NCBI RefSeq assembly: GCF_008365385.1 | Contig: NZ_QOVF01000003.1 | Span: forward strand, 124,001 to 188,000 | Source of the DNA: Halopseudomonas laoshanensis | Lineage (GTDB): Bacteria; Pseudomonadota; Gammaproteobacteria; Pseudomonadales; Pseudomonadaceae | Direction of reading: 5' to 3' | DNA: 64,000 nt | Shown here: in pieces, positions 45,296 through 55,733 of the stretch | Numbering within the stretch: position 1 is the stretch's first letter | Layout of the letters: each line of letters begins with the position of its first letter | Notes under the pieces: model-generated | Told to the model about the DNA's origin: nothing | The model's input: the letters and a program-made list of their open reading frames with translations, nothing else | Database searches by the model: none | Made by a program: the position numbers and the translations under genes

Positions 45296-46192
45296 ATGCG
45301 GACCTTCTTCACCGGCCTGGCTTTGCTGCTGGCAAGCCCTGTGCTGCTGGCATCGACCATCTATAAATATGTCGACAGCAATGGTGTAGTGACCTACACC
45401 GACAAGGAAACCAAGGGCGCCGAGATATTCGTGTTTCGCGATGCCATGGTCGAAACCTTCGATAAAGACGTTTACGTCACCACCGACAAGCATGCCGGCG
45501 GCGAAACCCTGGTGGTGCATAACGATCTGTATGCGCCAGTGGAAGTTGAGCTGAGCATTGAGTCGGCAAAAAATCTGATCGGCGTACCGGCCAAACCGGT
45601 GCGCTGGATTTTGCAACCACGCCAGCAGATGCGCCTGCTGACCCTGGCTCCCGAAGTCGGTGCCGGGCCGCCCAGCTACAGCTACAAGCTGCGGCACGCC
45701 GTAGGTGACCCACGTGCTAAACATGCGTTGAAGGATTACCCCTTGCCTTGGCAGGGTGGTCCTTTCCGCGTGACCCAGGGCCCGGGCGGCGGTTATAGCC
45801 ATACCGGGGCCAAGGGCCGCTACGCCATTGATATCGCCATGCCGGAAGGCACGCCGATTGTGGCTTCGCGCCCCGGTGTGGTGGTGAAAACCGAAAACAA
45901 CCAGTCTGGCCGCGGTACCAACCCCTCAGGTAACTTTGTAAGGTTGCTGCATGATGACGGCACCATGAGTGTGTACCTGCATCTCAAACACCGCTCGGTG
46001 GTGGTGCAGGAAGGCCAGCGTGTGAATGTCGGTACGCCACTGGGCAAGTCCGGCAATACCGGTAACAGTACCGGTCCGCACCTGCATTTCGTGGTGCAGA
46101 AGAATGTAGGGCTGGATACCATCTCCATTCCCTTCGCTTTCACCCAGGCCGTGGACCGGCTGCCCAACTTTGCAGTGGGCGGCGAGCCTTAA
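45296..46192 (+). CDS. Exported M23 (LytM) family metallopeptidase with DUF4124 domain
   Basis: A 298-residue peptidoglycan-hydrolase family protein. The signal peptide covers about 1-19 (ending LLAS). A DUF4124 segment follows (IYKYVDSNGVVTYTDK, about 20-36). The M23 domain from about 160 keeps the zinc ligands H169, D179 and the HLH motif at 262-264 (GPHLHFVV), so it is predicted active as an endopeptidase on cell-wall cross-links in the periplasm. The ATG was chosen over an in-frame upstream extension that overlaps desA, because it gives a proper signal peptide. A strong shared terminator follows. Confidence 0.9.
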   Translation: MRTFFTGLALLLASPVLLASTIYKYVDSNGVVTYTDKETKGAEIFVFRDAMVETFDKDVYVTTDKHAGGETLVVHNDLYAPVEVELSIESAKNLIGVPAKPVRWILQPRQQMRLLTLAPEVGAGPPSYSYKLRHAVGDPRAKHALKDYPLPWQGGPFRVTQGPGGGYSHTGAKGRYAIDIAMPEGTPIVASRPGVVVKTENNQSGRGTNPSGNFVRLLHDDGTMSVYLHLKHRSVVVQEGQRVNVGTPLGKSGNTGNSTGPHLHFVVQKNVGLDTISIPFAFTQAVDRLPNFAVGGEP

Positions 46193-46229
46193 GAGCCGAC
46201 TGGCAACCAATACCAAGCAAAATCCAGAC

Positions 46230-46261
46230 AACAAAAAACCCGCCGAAGCGGGTTTTTTGTT
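46230..46261. terminator. Bidirectional intrinsic terminator between M23 peptidase and rpmG
   Basis: AACAAAAAACCCGC and GCGGGTTTTTTGTT are exact 14-base arms around CGAA. On either strand the GC stem runs into a T-rich arm, so it can end both the M23 gene and the rpmBG operon. Confidence 0.92.
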
Positions 46262-46275
46262 GTGGGAGGCAGACC

Positions 46276-46431
46276 TTATTTGATCTTGCCTTCCTTGTAC
46301 ATCACGTGCTTGCGAACGACGGGATCGAACTTCTTGATTTCGATCTTATCGGGCGTAGTACGCTTGTTCTTATCGGTAGTGTAGAAGTGACCAGTACCGG
46401 CAGAAGAAATCAGACGAATTAATTCACGCAT
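46276..46431 (-). CDS. rpmG: 50S ribosomal protein L33
   Basis: A 51-residue basic protein of the large ribosomal subunit, reading [20 protein letters not shown] then [16 protein letters not shown]. It lacks the CxxC pairs of zinc-type L33 and is thus the zinc-independent (C-minus) form. It follows rpmB after 11 bases on the minus strand, the usual rpmB-rpmG operon, and is closed by the bidirectional terminator. Confidence 0.97.
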   Translation of the reverse strand: MRELIRLISSAGTGHFYTTDKNKRTTPDKIEIKKFDPVVRKHVMYKEGKIK

Positions 46432-46442
46432 GGAACTGCTCC

Positions 46443-46679
46443 TTAAACTTTTTCGCCACGGGCGCGCATTTCAGACAGGACGACATCAATGCCGCGCTTG
46501 TCAATAATACGCATACCCTTGGTGGACGTGCGCAGACGCACAAAACGCTTCTCTGACTCTACCCAAAAACGATGATGCTGCAGGTTAGGCAGAAAACGAC
46601 GCTTGGTTCTGTTGTTAGCGTGGGAAACGTTGTTCCCAGTCACTGGACCTTTACCGGTCACCTGACATACTCGAGACAT
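46443..46679 (-). CDS. rpmB: 50S ribosomal protein L28
   Basis: A 78-residue protein, [20 protein letters not shown] followed by [13 protein letters not shown], matching L28. The internal start at 46679 was chosen over a longer frame because it gives the conserved N-terminus and standard length. It binds the large subunit near the E site. A sigma-70-like promoter lies about 135 bases upstream, and a small hairpin (CCTGCA/TGCAGG, 46769-46790) sits in the leader, where ribosomal-protein control would act if present. Confidence 0.97.
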   Translation of the reverse strand: MSRVCQVTGKGPVTGNNVSHANNRTKRRFLPNLQHHRFWVESEKRFVRLRTSTKGMRIIDKRGIDVVLSEMRARGEKV

Positions 46680-46813
46680 GGTTAACCCTCTCCAACCACT
46701 TGCCCAACCCGAACTGGTTGGAAGCCATAAAAAATGTGTTTTCCAGCCGGGGCAAGCCTTTATGCCGACCTGCAAATGCATCTGTGCAGGCGCAGCCCCG
46801 AGAAGAGCGGAGC

Positions 46814-46842
46814 TTTATATCAAAAGCAGGCCCTGCAAGCAA
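46814..46842 (-). promoter_or_regulatory. Candidate sigma-70 promoter of rpmBG
   Basis: On the minus strand TTGCTT (plus 46837-46842) and TATAAA (plus 46814-46819) are spaced by 17 bases, the optimal distance. Transcription would begin near 46806, giving a leader of about 125 bases before rpmB. Confidence 0.55.
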
Positions 46843-46863
46843 CGACTTTTGATTATTTCTACT

Positions 46864-47538
46864 TTATAGCAGGCCCCGTTCAGCAAAGGAAACCGGATCC
46901 CCATCACCCACCACCAAGTGGTCAAGCACGCGTATATCCACCAGCCCCAGCGCTTCTTTCAGGCGCCGTGTAAGCATCTGATCAGCCTGACTCGGCTCGG
47001 CCACACCCGACGGGTGGTTATGCGTAAGAATCACCGCAGCAGCGTTCAGTGCCAAGGCGCGCTTGACCACTTCGCGTGGGTAAACGCTGGCACTATCGAG
47101 CGTGCCCTGGAACAGCTCTTCGAACGCGATGACACGGTGCTGGTTATCCAGAAACAGACAGGCGAAGACTTCATGCGGCAGATGCGCCATGCGGCTACGC
47201 AGGTATTGGCGCACTGCACCGGGCGAGGTTAGCGCCGTGCCGCGCTTGAGTTCCTCGAACAGATGCCGGCGGGCCATTTCCATCACCGCCTGCAACTGCA
47301 CATATTTGGCCGGACCAAGCCCGGGATGCGTGCAAAAGTCGGGCATATCCGCTTGCACCAGGGCACGCAGGCTGCCGAAACTGCTGAGCAGGTCCCGCGC
47401 CAGGTCCACCGCGCTGCGACCGGGAATACCCGTGCGGAGAAAGATCGCGAGCAATTCGGCATCCGACAGCGCAGCGGCGCCCTGCTTTATGAGTTTTTCC
47501 CGCGGACGTTCTGCGAGCGGCCAGTCGGTAATAGGCAT
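46864..47538 (-). CDS. radC: RadC-family JAB/MPN-domain protein
   Basis: A 224-residue protein with an N-terminal helix-hairpin-helix-like region ([13 protein letters not shown] near 25-37) and a C-terminal MPN+ domain holding the zinc-metalloprotease-like motif H173-x-H175-x7-S183-x2-D186 ([14 protein letters not shown]). Despite its name, a role in DNA repair has not been shown for this family. The ATG at 47538, giving [16 protein letters not shown], was preferred to 47544 because AGGGAA lies about six bases upstream. It is divergent from coaBC, as in other pseudomonads. Confidence 0.93.
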   Translation of the reverse strand: MPITDWPLAERPREKLIKQGAAALSDAELLAIFLRTGIPGRSAVDLARDLLSSFGSLRALVQADMPDFCTHPGLGPAKYVQLQAVMEMARRHLFEELKRGTALTSPGAVRQYLRSRMAHLPHEVFACLFLDNQHRVIAFEELFQGTLDSASVYPREVVKRALALNAAAVILTHNHPSGVAEPSQADQMLTRRLKEALGLVDIRVLDHLVVGDGDPVSFAERGLL

Positions 47539-47716
47539 GCGCATTTCCCTGCTAGTCAGGCACGTACTTCCTGTTCGTGCGGTGTAATATGTGCGCAGTA
47601 TAAAAGCTGACGACAAGCGGGTCGATACCCGCCTGCGCAGCCAAATAGCGGCCTTGTGCTAGTATCACTGGGCTGGAATGTGTTCGCCATAGTTCGGCGT
47701 AGCTCAGGAGTCAAGC

Positions 47717-48955
47717 ATGCAGCGGTTGGTCAACAAACGGGTTCTTCTCGGCGTCAGCGGCGGCATTGCCGCCTATAAAAGCGCGGAACTGATTCGCCGG
47801 CTGCGTGATGCCGGCGCCGAGGTACGGGTGGTCATGACCCAGGCCGCGCGCGAGTTCATTACTCCGCTGACACTGCAGGCGTTGTCGGGGCACCCCGTGC
47901 ATGGTGATCTGCTCGATCCGGCTGCCGAGGCGGCCATGGGTCATATCGAACTTGCGCGCTGGGCTGATGTGGTGCTGATCGCGCCTGCCACTGCCGACCT
48001 GATGGCCCGCCTGGCCCAGGGCCGTGGCGATGATCTGCTGACCACACTGGTACTGGCTACTGATGCGCCAATCGCCCTGGCACCCGCGATGAACCAGGCT
48101 ATGTGGCGCGATGCGGCGACCCAGGCCAACCTCGATACCCTGCTGCAACGCGGCGTCAGCGTCTTCGGGCCTGGAGCCGGCGAACAAGCCTGTGGCGATG
48201 TCGGCCCCGGCCGCATGCTCGAACCGACGGATATTGCCATGAAGGTCGCTGGCTGTTTTGAGCGCGGCAGCCTCGCCGGCCTGCATCTGCTGATCAACGC
48301 CGGCCCCACACGCGAGGCCATCGACCCGGTACGCTACATCTCCAATCACAGTTCCGGAAAAATGGGCTTTGCGCTGGCTGAAGCGGCCGCCGAAGCCGGT
48401 GCGCGGGTCACCCTGGTCGCCGGACCGGTGAACCTGCCGACCCCGCCACGAGTGCAACGGGTGGACGTGGTCAGCGCTGAAGATATGCTCCACGCCTGCC
48501 AGAACGCCCTGCCCGCCGATGTATTCATTGCCTCTGCGGCGGTAGCCGACTACCGCCCTGCACACTGCGCCGACAGCAAGTTGAAGAAAGATCCGCATTC
48601 AGGAGACGGCATGACGCTGAGCCTGGTACGCAATCCGGATATTCTCGCCACGCTCTCCTCGCCTCCAGCAGGCCAGGCACGTCCCTGGTGCGTCGGCTTC
48701 GCCGCTGAAACCAATGAGGTGCTCAGCTACGCCCAGGGCAAACTGCAGCGCAAGAATCTTGATCTGATCATCGCCAATGACGTCAGCCAACCGGGCATTG
48801 GTTTTAACAGCGATGACAATGCCGTGACTCTGATTGACCGGTCGCTGCAACAGCACAGCCTGCCGCACGCCAGCAAACAGAAGCTGGCCCGGCAGATCAT
48901 TGCCTTTATAGCCGAGCAGCTTGCCCGGCAGCCCTCTTCTCAGACCCGTGACTGA
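47717..48955 (+). CDS. coaBC: Bifunctional phosphopantothenoylcysteine decarboxylase / phosphopantothenate-cysteine ligase
   Basis: A 412-residue bifunctional coenzyme A synthesis enzyme (Dfp). The N-terminal flavoprotein CoaC half (1-190) shows [18 protein letters not shown], the [10 protein letters not shown] histidine motif and the PAMN motif ([10 protein letters not shown]). The C-terminal CoaB half starts near 190 with [20 protein letters not shown] and ends with the ADLIIANDV-like segment [11 protein letters not shown]. It joins cysteine to phosphopantothenate with CTP and then decarboxylates the product. The dut gene follows 34 bases later. Confidence 0.97.
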   Translation: MQRLVNKRVLLGVSGGIAAYKSAELIRRLRDAGAEVRVVMTQAAREFITPLTLQALSGHPVHGDLLDPAAEAAMGHIELARWADVVLIAPATADLMARLAQGRGDDLLTTLVLATDAPIALAPAMNQAMWRDAATQANLDTLLQRGVSVFGPGAGEQACGDVGPGRMLEPTDIAMKVAGCFERGSLAGLHLLINAGPTREAIDPVRYISNHSSGKMGFALAEAAAEAGARVTLVAGPVNLPTPPRVQRVDVVSAEDMLHACQNALPADVFIASAAVADYRPAHCADSKLKKDPHSGDGMTLSLVRNPDILATLSSPPAGQARPWCVGFAAETNEVLSYAQGKLQRKNLDLIIANDVSQPGIGFNSDDNAVTLIDRSLQQHSLPHASKQKLARQIIAFIAEQLARQPSSQTRD

Positions 48956-48989
48956 CGATTTCATGATCCAGACTTCATAAGGAAGCCGC

Positions 48990-49445
48990 ATGCACACACT
49001 TCAAGCCAAGGTAATGGACCCGCGTCTGGGTCAGCAGTGGCCTTTGCCGCATTACGCCACCGAAGGCTCCGCCGGGCTGGACCTGCGCGCCATGCTGGAT
49101 GAGCCGCTGACACTTGAGCCTGGCCAGACTCAACTGCTGCCCACCGGACTGGCCATCCACATTGCCGATCCGGGCCTGGCTGCGATGATTCTGCCGCGCT
49201 CCGGCATGGGCCATAAACACGGGATAGTACTGGGCAATCTGGTTGGCCTGATTGACTCCGATTACCAGGGCCAACTGATGGTCTCCTGCTGGAATCGCAG
49301 CCACAACGCTTTCACCATAGAGCCCGGCGAACGCATCGCTCAGCTGATTCTGGTGCCGGTGCTGCAAGCAAAGCTGGACATCGTCGACAGCTTCGATAAC
49401 AGTCAGCGGGGCGCTGGCGGATTCGGCCATACTGGCAGCCATTAA
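48990..49445 (+). CDS. dut: Deoxyuridine 5'-triphosphate nucleotidohydrolase
   Basis: A 151-residue trimeric dUTPase that hydrolyses dUTP to dUMP, keeping uracil out of DNA and feeding thymidylate synthesis. The conserved motifs are present in order: [42 protein letters not shown] and the C-terminal glycine-rich [10 protein letters not shown] lid. It lies between coaBC and algC, as in Pseudomonas, and its start is supported by AGGA (ATAAGGAAGCCGC ATG). Confidence 0.97.
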   Translation: MHTLQAKVMDPRLGQQWPLPHYATEGSAGLDLRAMLDEPLTLEPGQTQLLPTGLAIHIADPGLAAMILPRSGMGHKHGIVLGNLVGLIDSDYQGQLMVSCWNRSHNAFTIEPGERIAQLILVPVLQAKLDIVDSFDNSQRGAGGFGHTGSH

Positions 49446-49481
49446 CCATTCACGACGCAGTGGGCAGGGAGGCGGTACGCA

Positions 49482-52001
49482 GTGATCAAACTAAAAAAAC
49501 AAAAGACGGCCAAAGCAGGATCAACCCTGCCCAGTACTTTGACGCCGTTGCTGCTGGCACTGATAGGCTTGGCTTTGGCGGCGATTCCGATCTGGATCGC
49601 GCTGTTCGGCATGGGCAGTGAACGCTACCGCACAGACATGACCAGCGCCTATGCGACACAACAGGCCGGCGCGCTGAACCAGAGCATTCGTCAACTGGAT
49701 GCCGACCTCAGCCGGCTGGCCGCCAATCCGCAGTTGCAGGTCGCGCTGCAGCAAGGCGGCAGCGCCAGCATGCAGCGCTTGCTGCGTTACAACCTGGCCG
49801 GCAATCTGGCGATTTACACCAACGCCGTCGGCCGTGCTGAAGTGACCGATGCGCAGGATGCGCCGCTCAGCTTTGCCGCCCTGGACATGATTCGGCGTGC
49901 CGAACGCAACATGCCGGTGCCCATGGAAGTGCATCCGGTGGACGGCCAGTGGCGCCTGTATGCGGTCAAGCCCCTGCGCGCTTCAGAGAACGCGCCCATC
50001 GGTGGCACGCTGATCGCCGTTTTCGAACTGCAGCGGCTTACTTCCGCCCTCCCCGCCCTCCCTGAAGACAGTGGCCAGATTACCCTGACTCAGACCTTTC
50101 CCGGCGCCACGACACAAACTCTATATCAGGCGGGCAGCGGCTTTGGCGAACCGGTGTCGATCACCAGCGTCAATCCGGCCTGGAGTATCCAGTTCATGGC
50201 TGGCCCCGCGCTCAGCGCCGGCCTGGTCAATCCGCTACTGTTGCTCGCAGCGGTTCTACTGGCTCTGTTTGGCCTGATGATCGGTCTGTGGCAGTTACAG
50301 CGCAGCTGGACCTCGAGGCTGAACGCGGATGCCGAGGTGCTGACGCAGCTCACCTATGGGCACAAGGCCGCCGGCTTGCAGCTCGGTCCGTTAGTGCCCG
50401 TGGGCCAGAGCATCATGCAACTGGCCAGTGGCAATGGTCGCACCCTGGGCCCCAGCCCGGAGCGCGAGAATGCCGGCAGGAAGCCCTCCAAGCCGGTGCG
50501 TCAGGAAGTGCCTGACAACCAGCCTCTTGCCCGCCGCGACATACTCGACATCGACATCGTCGACAGTGACGACGACGCCTTCGGCATGTCGGGCGAGCAG
50601 CCTGCCGGCCCAGCCATTCCTGACATCCCCGCCGAAATTTTCCGCGCCTATGACATCCGCGGCGTAGTGGGTAAAACCCTTACCGAAGAGGCCGTTTACT
50701 GGCTGGGCAGAGCTATCGGTAGCGAATCCATCGCTGCGGATGAAGCCAAGGTCGCGGTCGCCCGGGATGGCCGGCTCTCCGGACCGGCACTTAGCGAGCA
50801 ACTGATTCGCGGCCTGATGGATAGCGGCTGTCATGTTACCGATCTGGGCATGGTGCCAACCCCGGTGCTCTACTACGGCACCCACACTAGTGAAGCCACC
50901 TCCGGCGTGATGCTCACCGGCAGCCACAATCCGGCCGACTATAACGGCTTGAAGATCGTTATTGCTGGCGAAACTCTCTCTGAAAAGCGCATCAGCGATC
51001 TGCACCGGCGGCTGCGCGAAAACGATCTGCACGAAGGTGCCGGCAGCCGCAGGCAACTGGATCTGTTGGACGCCTATCGTCGTCAGATCACCGAAGATGT
51101 GGTGTTGGTACGCCCGTTGAAGGTGGTCATTGATTGCGGCAACGGCGTCGGCGGTGTGATCGCCCAGCAATTGATCGAAAGCCTGGGCTGCGAAGTGACG
51201 CCACTGTATTGCGAGGTGGACGGTAACTTCCCTAACCATCATCCGGACCCAGGCAAGCTGGAAAACCTGCAGGACCTGATCGCCGAGGTAGCCCGTCAGG
51301 GCGCCGATGTCGGCATAGCCCTGGACGGCGATGCTGACCGCCTCGGCGTGGTCACCGCCAAGGGCGAGATGATCTATGCCGATCGCCTGATGATGCTGTT
51401 TTCCGAAGATATCGTCACCCGTCATCCCGGCGCCGACATCGTCTTTGACATCAAGTGCTCACGGCGCTTGCCGATGCTGATCAGCCGCATGGGCGGCCGG
51501 CCGGTGATGTGGAAATCCGGCCATTCGCTGATCAAGGCCAAGATGATTGAAACCGGCGCGATGCTCGGCGGCGAGATGAGCGGGCACATCTTCTTCAAGG
51601 AGCGCTGGTTCGGCTTCGATGATGGCCTGTACAGCGCCTGCCGTCTGCTGGAGCTGATGTCCATTCTGACGCACAACAGTGACGAGAGCGCCGATATCTT
51701 CGACAAGTACCCGGTTGGCCTGGTGACCCCCGAGATCAACCTGAGCGTGGGCGAAGCGCGCAAGTTCGAGATCATCGAGGCGTTGAAAAAGCAGGCGCAA
51801 TGGGGCACCGGCAAGGTCTCCACGCTGGACGGGATCCGCGTCGACTATCCCTCAGGCTGGGGTCTGGTACGTGCTTCCAACACCACGCCAATGCTGGTAC
51901 TGCGCTTCGAGGCCGATCAAGCCGAAGAACTCGAGCGGATCCAGCAACTGTTCCGCGAGCAGCTGGCGCTGGTCGCCAGCGATATACAGCCAACATTCTG
52001 A
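49482..52001 (+). CDS. algC: Phosphomannomutase/phosphoglucomutase AlgC with membrane-bound sensor-like N-terminal extension
   Basis: An 839-residue protein. The last 460 residues (from IFRAYDIRGVVG near 386) form the alpha-D-phosphohexomutase: phosphoserine S481 in TGSHNPADYNG, metal loop LDGDADR near 615 and substrate loop GEMSGH near 700. It interconverts mannose or glucose 6- and 1-phosphates for polysaccharide and LPS synthesis. The N-terminal 385 residues hold two membrane helices (about 22-45 and 245-270) around a periplasmic domain of about 200 residues, like a chemoreceptor-type sensor, followed by a flexible acidic linker. Long AlgC forms are known in pseudomonads; the extension's role is unclear. 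Confidence 0.94.
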   Translation: MIKLKKQKTAKAGSTLPSTLTPLLLALIGLALAAIPIWIALFGMGSERYRTDMTSAYATQQAGALNQSIRQLDADLSRLAANPQLQVALQQGGSASMQRLLRYNLAGNLAIYTNAVGRAEVTDAQDAPLSFAALDMIRRAERNMPVPMEVHPVDGQWRLYAVKPLRASENAPIGGTLIAVFELQRLTSALPALPEDSGQITLTQTFPGATTQTLYQAGSGFGEPVSITSVNPAWSIQFMAGPALSAGLVNPLLLLAAVLLALFGLMIGLWQLQRSWTSRLNADAEVLTQLTYGHKAAGLQLGPLVPVGQSIMQLASGNGRTLGPSPERENAGRKPSKPVRQEVPDNQPLARRDILDIDIVDSDDDAFGMSGEQPAGPAIPDIPAEIFRAYDIRGVVGKTLTEEAVYWLGRAIGSESIAADEAKVAVARDGRLSGPALSEQLIRGLMDSGCHVTDLGMVPTPVLYYGTHTSEATSGVMLTGSHNPADYNGLKIVIAGETLSEKRISDLHRRLRENDLHEGAGSRRQLDLLDAYRRQITEDVVLVRPLKVVIDCGNGVGGVIAQQLIESLGCEVTPLYCEVDGNFPNHHPDPGKLENLQDLIAEVARQGADVGIALDGDADRLGVVTAKGEMIYADRLMMLFSEDIVTRHPGADIVFDIKCSRRLPMLISRMGGRPVMWKSGHSLIKAKMIETGAMLGGEMSGHIFFKERWFGFDDGLYSACRLLELMSILTHNSDESADIFDKYPVGLVTPEINLSVGEARKFEIIEALKKQAQWGTGKVSTLDGIRVDYPSGWGLVRASNTTPMLVLRFEADQAEELERIQQLFREQLALVASDIQPTF

Positions 52002-52010
52002 ACAATTACC

Positions 52011-52039
52011 GGCCCGCCCCTGTCATACAGCGGCGGGCC
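52011..52039 (+). terminator. Hairpin between algC and argB
   Basis: GGCCCGCC and GGCGGGCC pair around 13 bases, starting 10 bases after the algC stop, followed by TTGCTTT. It is a weak terminator candidate within a possible operon. Confidence 0.45.
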
Positions 52040-52058
52040 TTGCTTTGCGTAGCGGTGA

Positions 52059-53012
<954 letters not shown>

Positions 53013-53015
53013 ACG

Positions 53016-53453
53016 ATGCAACTGGATGACTTCCGCTTCCATCACACGCTGCGCGTGCGTTGGGCCGAGGCCGATATGCAAGGCATCGTGTTCAACGGCC
53101 ATTATCTGACCTATGCCGACGTCGGTATCACCGAGTATTTTCGCGCCATGGGTCAGACCTATAGCGGCGAAACCGGCGTGAATGGCAGCGACTTCTTCGC
53201 CGTGCGCACCCTGCTGGAATACCGCTCACCCGCACGCTTCGATGAGCTGCTGGATGTGCATGTGCGCATCGCTCGGCTGGGCAATTCGAGCATGCAGTTT
53301 CTGATCGGGATTTATCGCGCTGAGGAGCTGTTGGTCAATGGCGAAATCGTCTATGTGCATGCCGACCAGAGCAGTCGCAGACCGAGCCCGATTCCTGCCA
53401 GCTTTCGTAGCGCAGTCAGCGAATTCGAAAAAGTGCTTCCCGAAGGCGCCTGA
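53016..53453 (+). CDS. 4HBT-family acyl-CoA thioesterase, YbgC-like
   Basis: A 145-residue single hotdog-domain protein. The motif VRWAEADMQGIVFNGHYLTYAD near residues 9-30 holds the catalytic Asp (D17) of the 4-hydroxybenzoyl-CoA thioesterase type. It probably hydrolyses a short or medium acyl-CoA. It starts 3 bases after argB and is likely co-transcribed. A small GGCGCC/GGCGCC hairpin overlaps its stop codon. The substrate is not known. Confidence 0.87.
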   Translation: MQLDDFRFHHTLRVRWAEADMQGIVFNGHYLTYADVGITEYFRAMGQTYSGETGVNGSDFFAVRTLLEYRSPARFDELLDVHVRIARLGNSSMQFLIGIYRAEELLVNGEIVYVHADQSSRRPSPIPASFRSAVSEFEKVLPEGA

Positions 53454-53513
53454 ACGGCGCCCGAGTGGTTGAGCTTGCGCAGAGAGTACTGAGGCGAGGC
53501 AGCTCAGCTGTGA

Positions 53514-54122
53514 TCAGCTATCGCTGTCGCTGGCGCCCAGCAAGTAACCCAGACGTGCGCGCTGATGCACAAAACTGGCGCGTACTTCTTTTATTTCCAA
53601 CTGCTTGGCTTCAATCAACCGCTCCAGACGCTCGGTTTCATCGTCGGCATGCGCCAGTTCCTGCAGAATCTGTGCATCTATCTCGCGGCCAGCACGTTCC
53701 TGCACCGCAGCCCGTTGCTGCAATTCTTCGCGACGATCCTGCACTCCGTCGATCTCACCGCGAGCGGACTGAATGAGGCTCTCGATCTGGGCCAACTGGC
53801 GTGCGTGAGCGCGATCCAGATCCGCCTGACTGCTGTACAGCCGTAACAGAGTGGTATCGGATTGGCGCTGACGCGCCTGTGCTTCCCTGGCCTCGCGGGT
53901 GGCCTGGAGCTCTTCGGGGGTTGGCGCAGCGGGAATGACTTCGCGCACGCGGCCGTTGCTGTCCAGCACTTCGTAGCCGCGGCTGACAAACTCGGGAGGC
54001 ACCCGATTGCCCAATACGGTGACCCCCTTGTCATCAACGTAGCGATAGAGCTGCGCCTGCTGACCATAAGCAGCCACACTGATCAGCAGCCCGACGAGCA
54101 CGCCGGAAAACGACCTCAGCAT
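53514..54122 (-). CDS. Exported DUF4124-domain protein with long coiled coil
   Basis: A 202-residue protein with a signal peptide (1-20, ending AYGQ), a DUF4124 segment at about 23-45 (AQLYRYVDDKGVTVLGNRVP), and a highly charged, Arg/Glu/Gln-rich region from about 70 to 190 that is predicted coiled coil. No enzyme motif is present. DUF4124 proteins of this type occur widely in pseudomonads at this locus. A periplasmic scaffold or envelope role is plausible but unproven. Confidence 0.82.
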   Translation of the reverse strand: MLRSFSGVLVGLLISVAAYGQQAQLYRYVDDKGVTVLGNRVPPEFVSRGYEVLDSNGRVREVIPAAPTPEELQATREAREAQARQRQSDTTLLRLYSSQADLDRAHARQLAQIESLIQSARGEIDGVQDRREELQQRAAVQERAGREIDAQILQELAHADDETERLERLIEAKQLEIKEVRASFVHQRARLGYLLGASDSDS

Positions 54123-54197
54123 AAAATCAACACCCCTGTCCTTGGAGCCATGGCTCCCAGTGTACGACCAGACAACCTGCGACAGGGCTGCCGGGAC

Positions 54198-54842
54198 TTA
54201 TATGCCGAACTCAGCGCGGTACGCCTGCACGGCTGGCAGGTGATGCCGCAAATCGGCGTCTTCTTGCAGAAAATCCAGAACCTGGGTCAGGGAAACAATA
54301 CTGACAACCGGAATGCCGAAATCGCGCTCGACCTCCTGAATTGCCGACAGCTCGCCCTGGCCACGCTCTTCGCGGTTGAGGGCAATCATCACGGCGGCGG
54401 GCTCGGCGCCAGCGGCCTTGATAATCTCCATCACCTCTCGCACGGCAGTGCCCGCAGTGATCACATCGTCGATGATCAGCACCCGGCCTTTGAGTGGCGC
54501 GCCTACCAGCGTGCCGCCCTCGCCATGGTCCTTGGCTTCTTTTCTGTTGAAGCAGTATGGCACATCGCGATCAAAACTTTCAGCCAGAGAAACCGCGGTG
54601 ACGGCCGCTAAGGGGATGCCTTTATAAGCGGGCCCAAAAATCACGTCGATATCATCCAGCCCGCTGTGCACAAAGGCTTGGGCATAGAAACGCCCCAGGC
54701 GCCCTAACGCAGAGCCGGTGTTGAACAGGCCGGCATTAAAGAAATAAGGGCTCTTGCGACCGGATTTCAGCGTGAATTCGCCAAAGCGCAATACCTGTCG
54801 GTCCAGAGCAAAACGTATGAATTCCCGCTGATATTCGTGCAT
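54198..54842 (-). CDS. pyrE: Orotate phosphoribosyltransferase
   Basis: A 214-residue enzyme that attaches the ribose-phosphate of PRPP to orotate in pyrimidine synthesis. The PRPP-binding motif is [20 protein letters not shown] near residues 118-137; the catalytic flexible loop around [14 protein letters not shown] is near 95-108. The ATG at 54842 was chosen over a GTG two codons upstream; a G-rich GAGGGTGGGG precedes it. It is divergent from crc, the arrangement conserved across Pseudomonas. Confidence 0.97.
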   Translation of the reverse strand: MHEYQREFIRFALDRQVLRFGEFTLKSGRKSPYFFNAGLFNTGSALGRLGRFYAQAFVHSGLDDIDVIFGPAYKGIPLAAVTAVSLAESFDRDVPYCFNRKEAKDHGEGGTLVGAPLKGRVLIIDDVITAGTAVREVMEIIKAAGAEPAAVMIALNREERGQGELSAIQEVERDFGIPVVSIVSLTQVLDFLQEDADLRHHLPAVQAYRAEFGI

Positions 54843-54913
54843 CCCCACCCTCTTCTTAACAAAATCCCCTCAAGCTCGGTTATCATACACGTTCGATTTT
54901 TGGGGAGCCATGT

Positions 54914-55693
54914 ATGCGAATTATCAGTCTGAATGTCAACGGCGTCGAGGCGGCGGCCGCCCGAGGTCTGTTTGACTGGCTGCGCACACAAGATGCTGAT
55001 GTGATTTGCCTGCAGGACATCCGAGTTACCGCCCCCGAACTTGAGCAGGACCCCTACTGGATCGACGGCTACTGGCAATACTGCTTCGAAGCAGAAGTCC
55101 CGAGCCAGGGCGGCGTTGCGATCTACACCAAGACCGCGCCCAAAGCGATCATCATGGGGCTGGATTTTGAGCTGGCCGACCGTTACGGCCGCTACATTCA
55201 GGCCGATTTTGACAAGGTCAGCATTGGCTGCCTGTTGCTGCCGTCCGGGCGCAATGGCGACGCTGACCTGAATCAGAAATTCAAGTTCATGAACGACTTT
55301 ACCGGCTACCTGAACAAGCAGCGCCGGAAACGTCGCGAGTTTATCTACTGCGGTTCGCTGTTCAGCGCCCACCTGAAGCTGGACGTAAAAAACTGGCGCG
55401 ACTGCCAGAATGAGCCCGGCTTCATGGCCCCGGAACGGGCCTGGATGGATGAGATTTTTGGCAATCTGGGCTATGTCGATGCCCTGCGCGAAGTGACCCG
55501 CGAAGCTGAGCTGTATAGCTGGTGGCCGGATAGCGAGCAGGCCGAGAGCCTGAATCTGGGCTTGCGCTTCGATTACCAGATCCTGACCCCCGGCCTGCGC
55601 CGTTTCGTCACCAATGCACAAATCCCCCGTGACGCGCGTTTTTCGCAGCACGCACCGGTGATCATTGATTATGACTGGACGTTGAGTATCTGA
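54914..55693 (+). CDS. crc: Catabolite repression control protein Crc
   Basis: A 259-residue protein with the exonuclease III/AP-endonuclease fold (MRIISLNVNGVEAAAARGLF at the start). In pseudomonads Crc has lost nuclease activity and stabilises Hfq on A-rich (AANAANAA) sites of catabolic mRNAs, repressing their translation while preferred carbon sources are present. The C-terminal SQHAPVIIDYDW replaces the SDHxP of true nucleases. Its presence makes the catabolic operons at 10-28 kb potential targets, although I see no clear Crc/Hfq box at their start codons. Confidence 0.95.
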   Translation: MRIISLNVNGVEAAAARGLFDWLRTQDADVICLQDIRVTAPELEQDPYWIDGYWQYCFEAEVPSQGGVAIYTKTAPKAIIMGLDFELADRYGRYIQADFDKVSIGCLLLPSGRNGDADLNQKFKFMNDFTGYLNKQRRKRREFIYCGSLFSAHLKLDVKNWRDCQNEPGFMAPERAWMDEIFGNLGYVDALREVTREAELYSWWPDSEQAESLNLGLRFDYQILTPGLRRFVTNAQIPRDARFSQHAPVIIDYDWTLSI

Positions 55694-55701
55694 GACGTTG
55701 T

Positions 55702-55725
55702 TCGCGCCGCGGCCCCGCGGCGCGA
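55702..55725. terminator. Hairpin between convergent crc and DUF4870 genes
   Basis: TCGCGCCGCGG and CCGCGGCGCGA are exact inverted arms with a 2-base centre, 9 bases after the crc stop. It is GC-rich without a T-run and may serve both strands. Confidence 0.6.
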
Positions 55726-55733
55726 GCTGGTAG

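Noticed and set aside
50391-51425. 344-codon minus-strand reading frame opposite algC
   Set aside because: It is antisense to the conserved mutase catalytic region and has no similarity pattern of its own.
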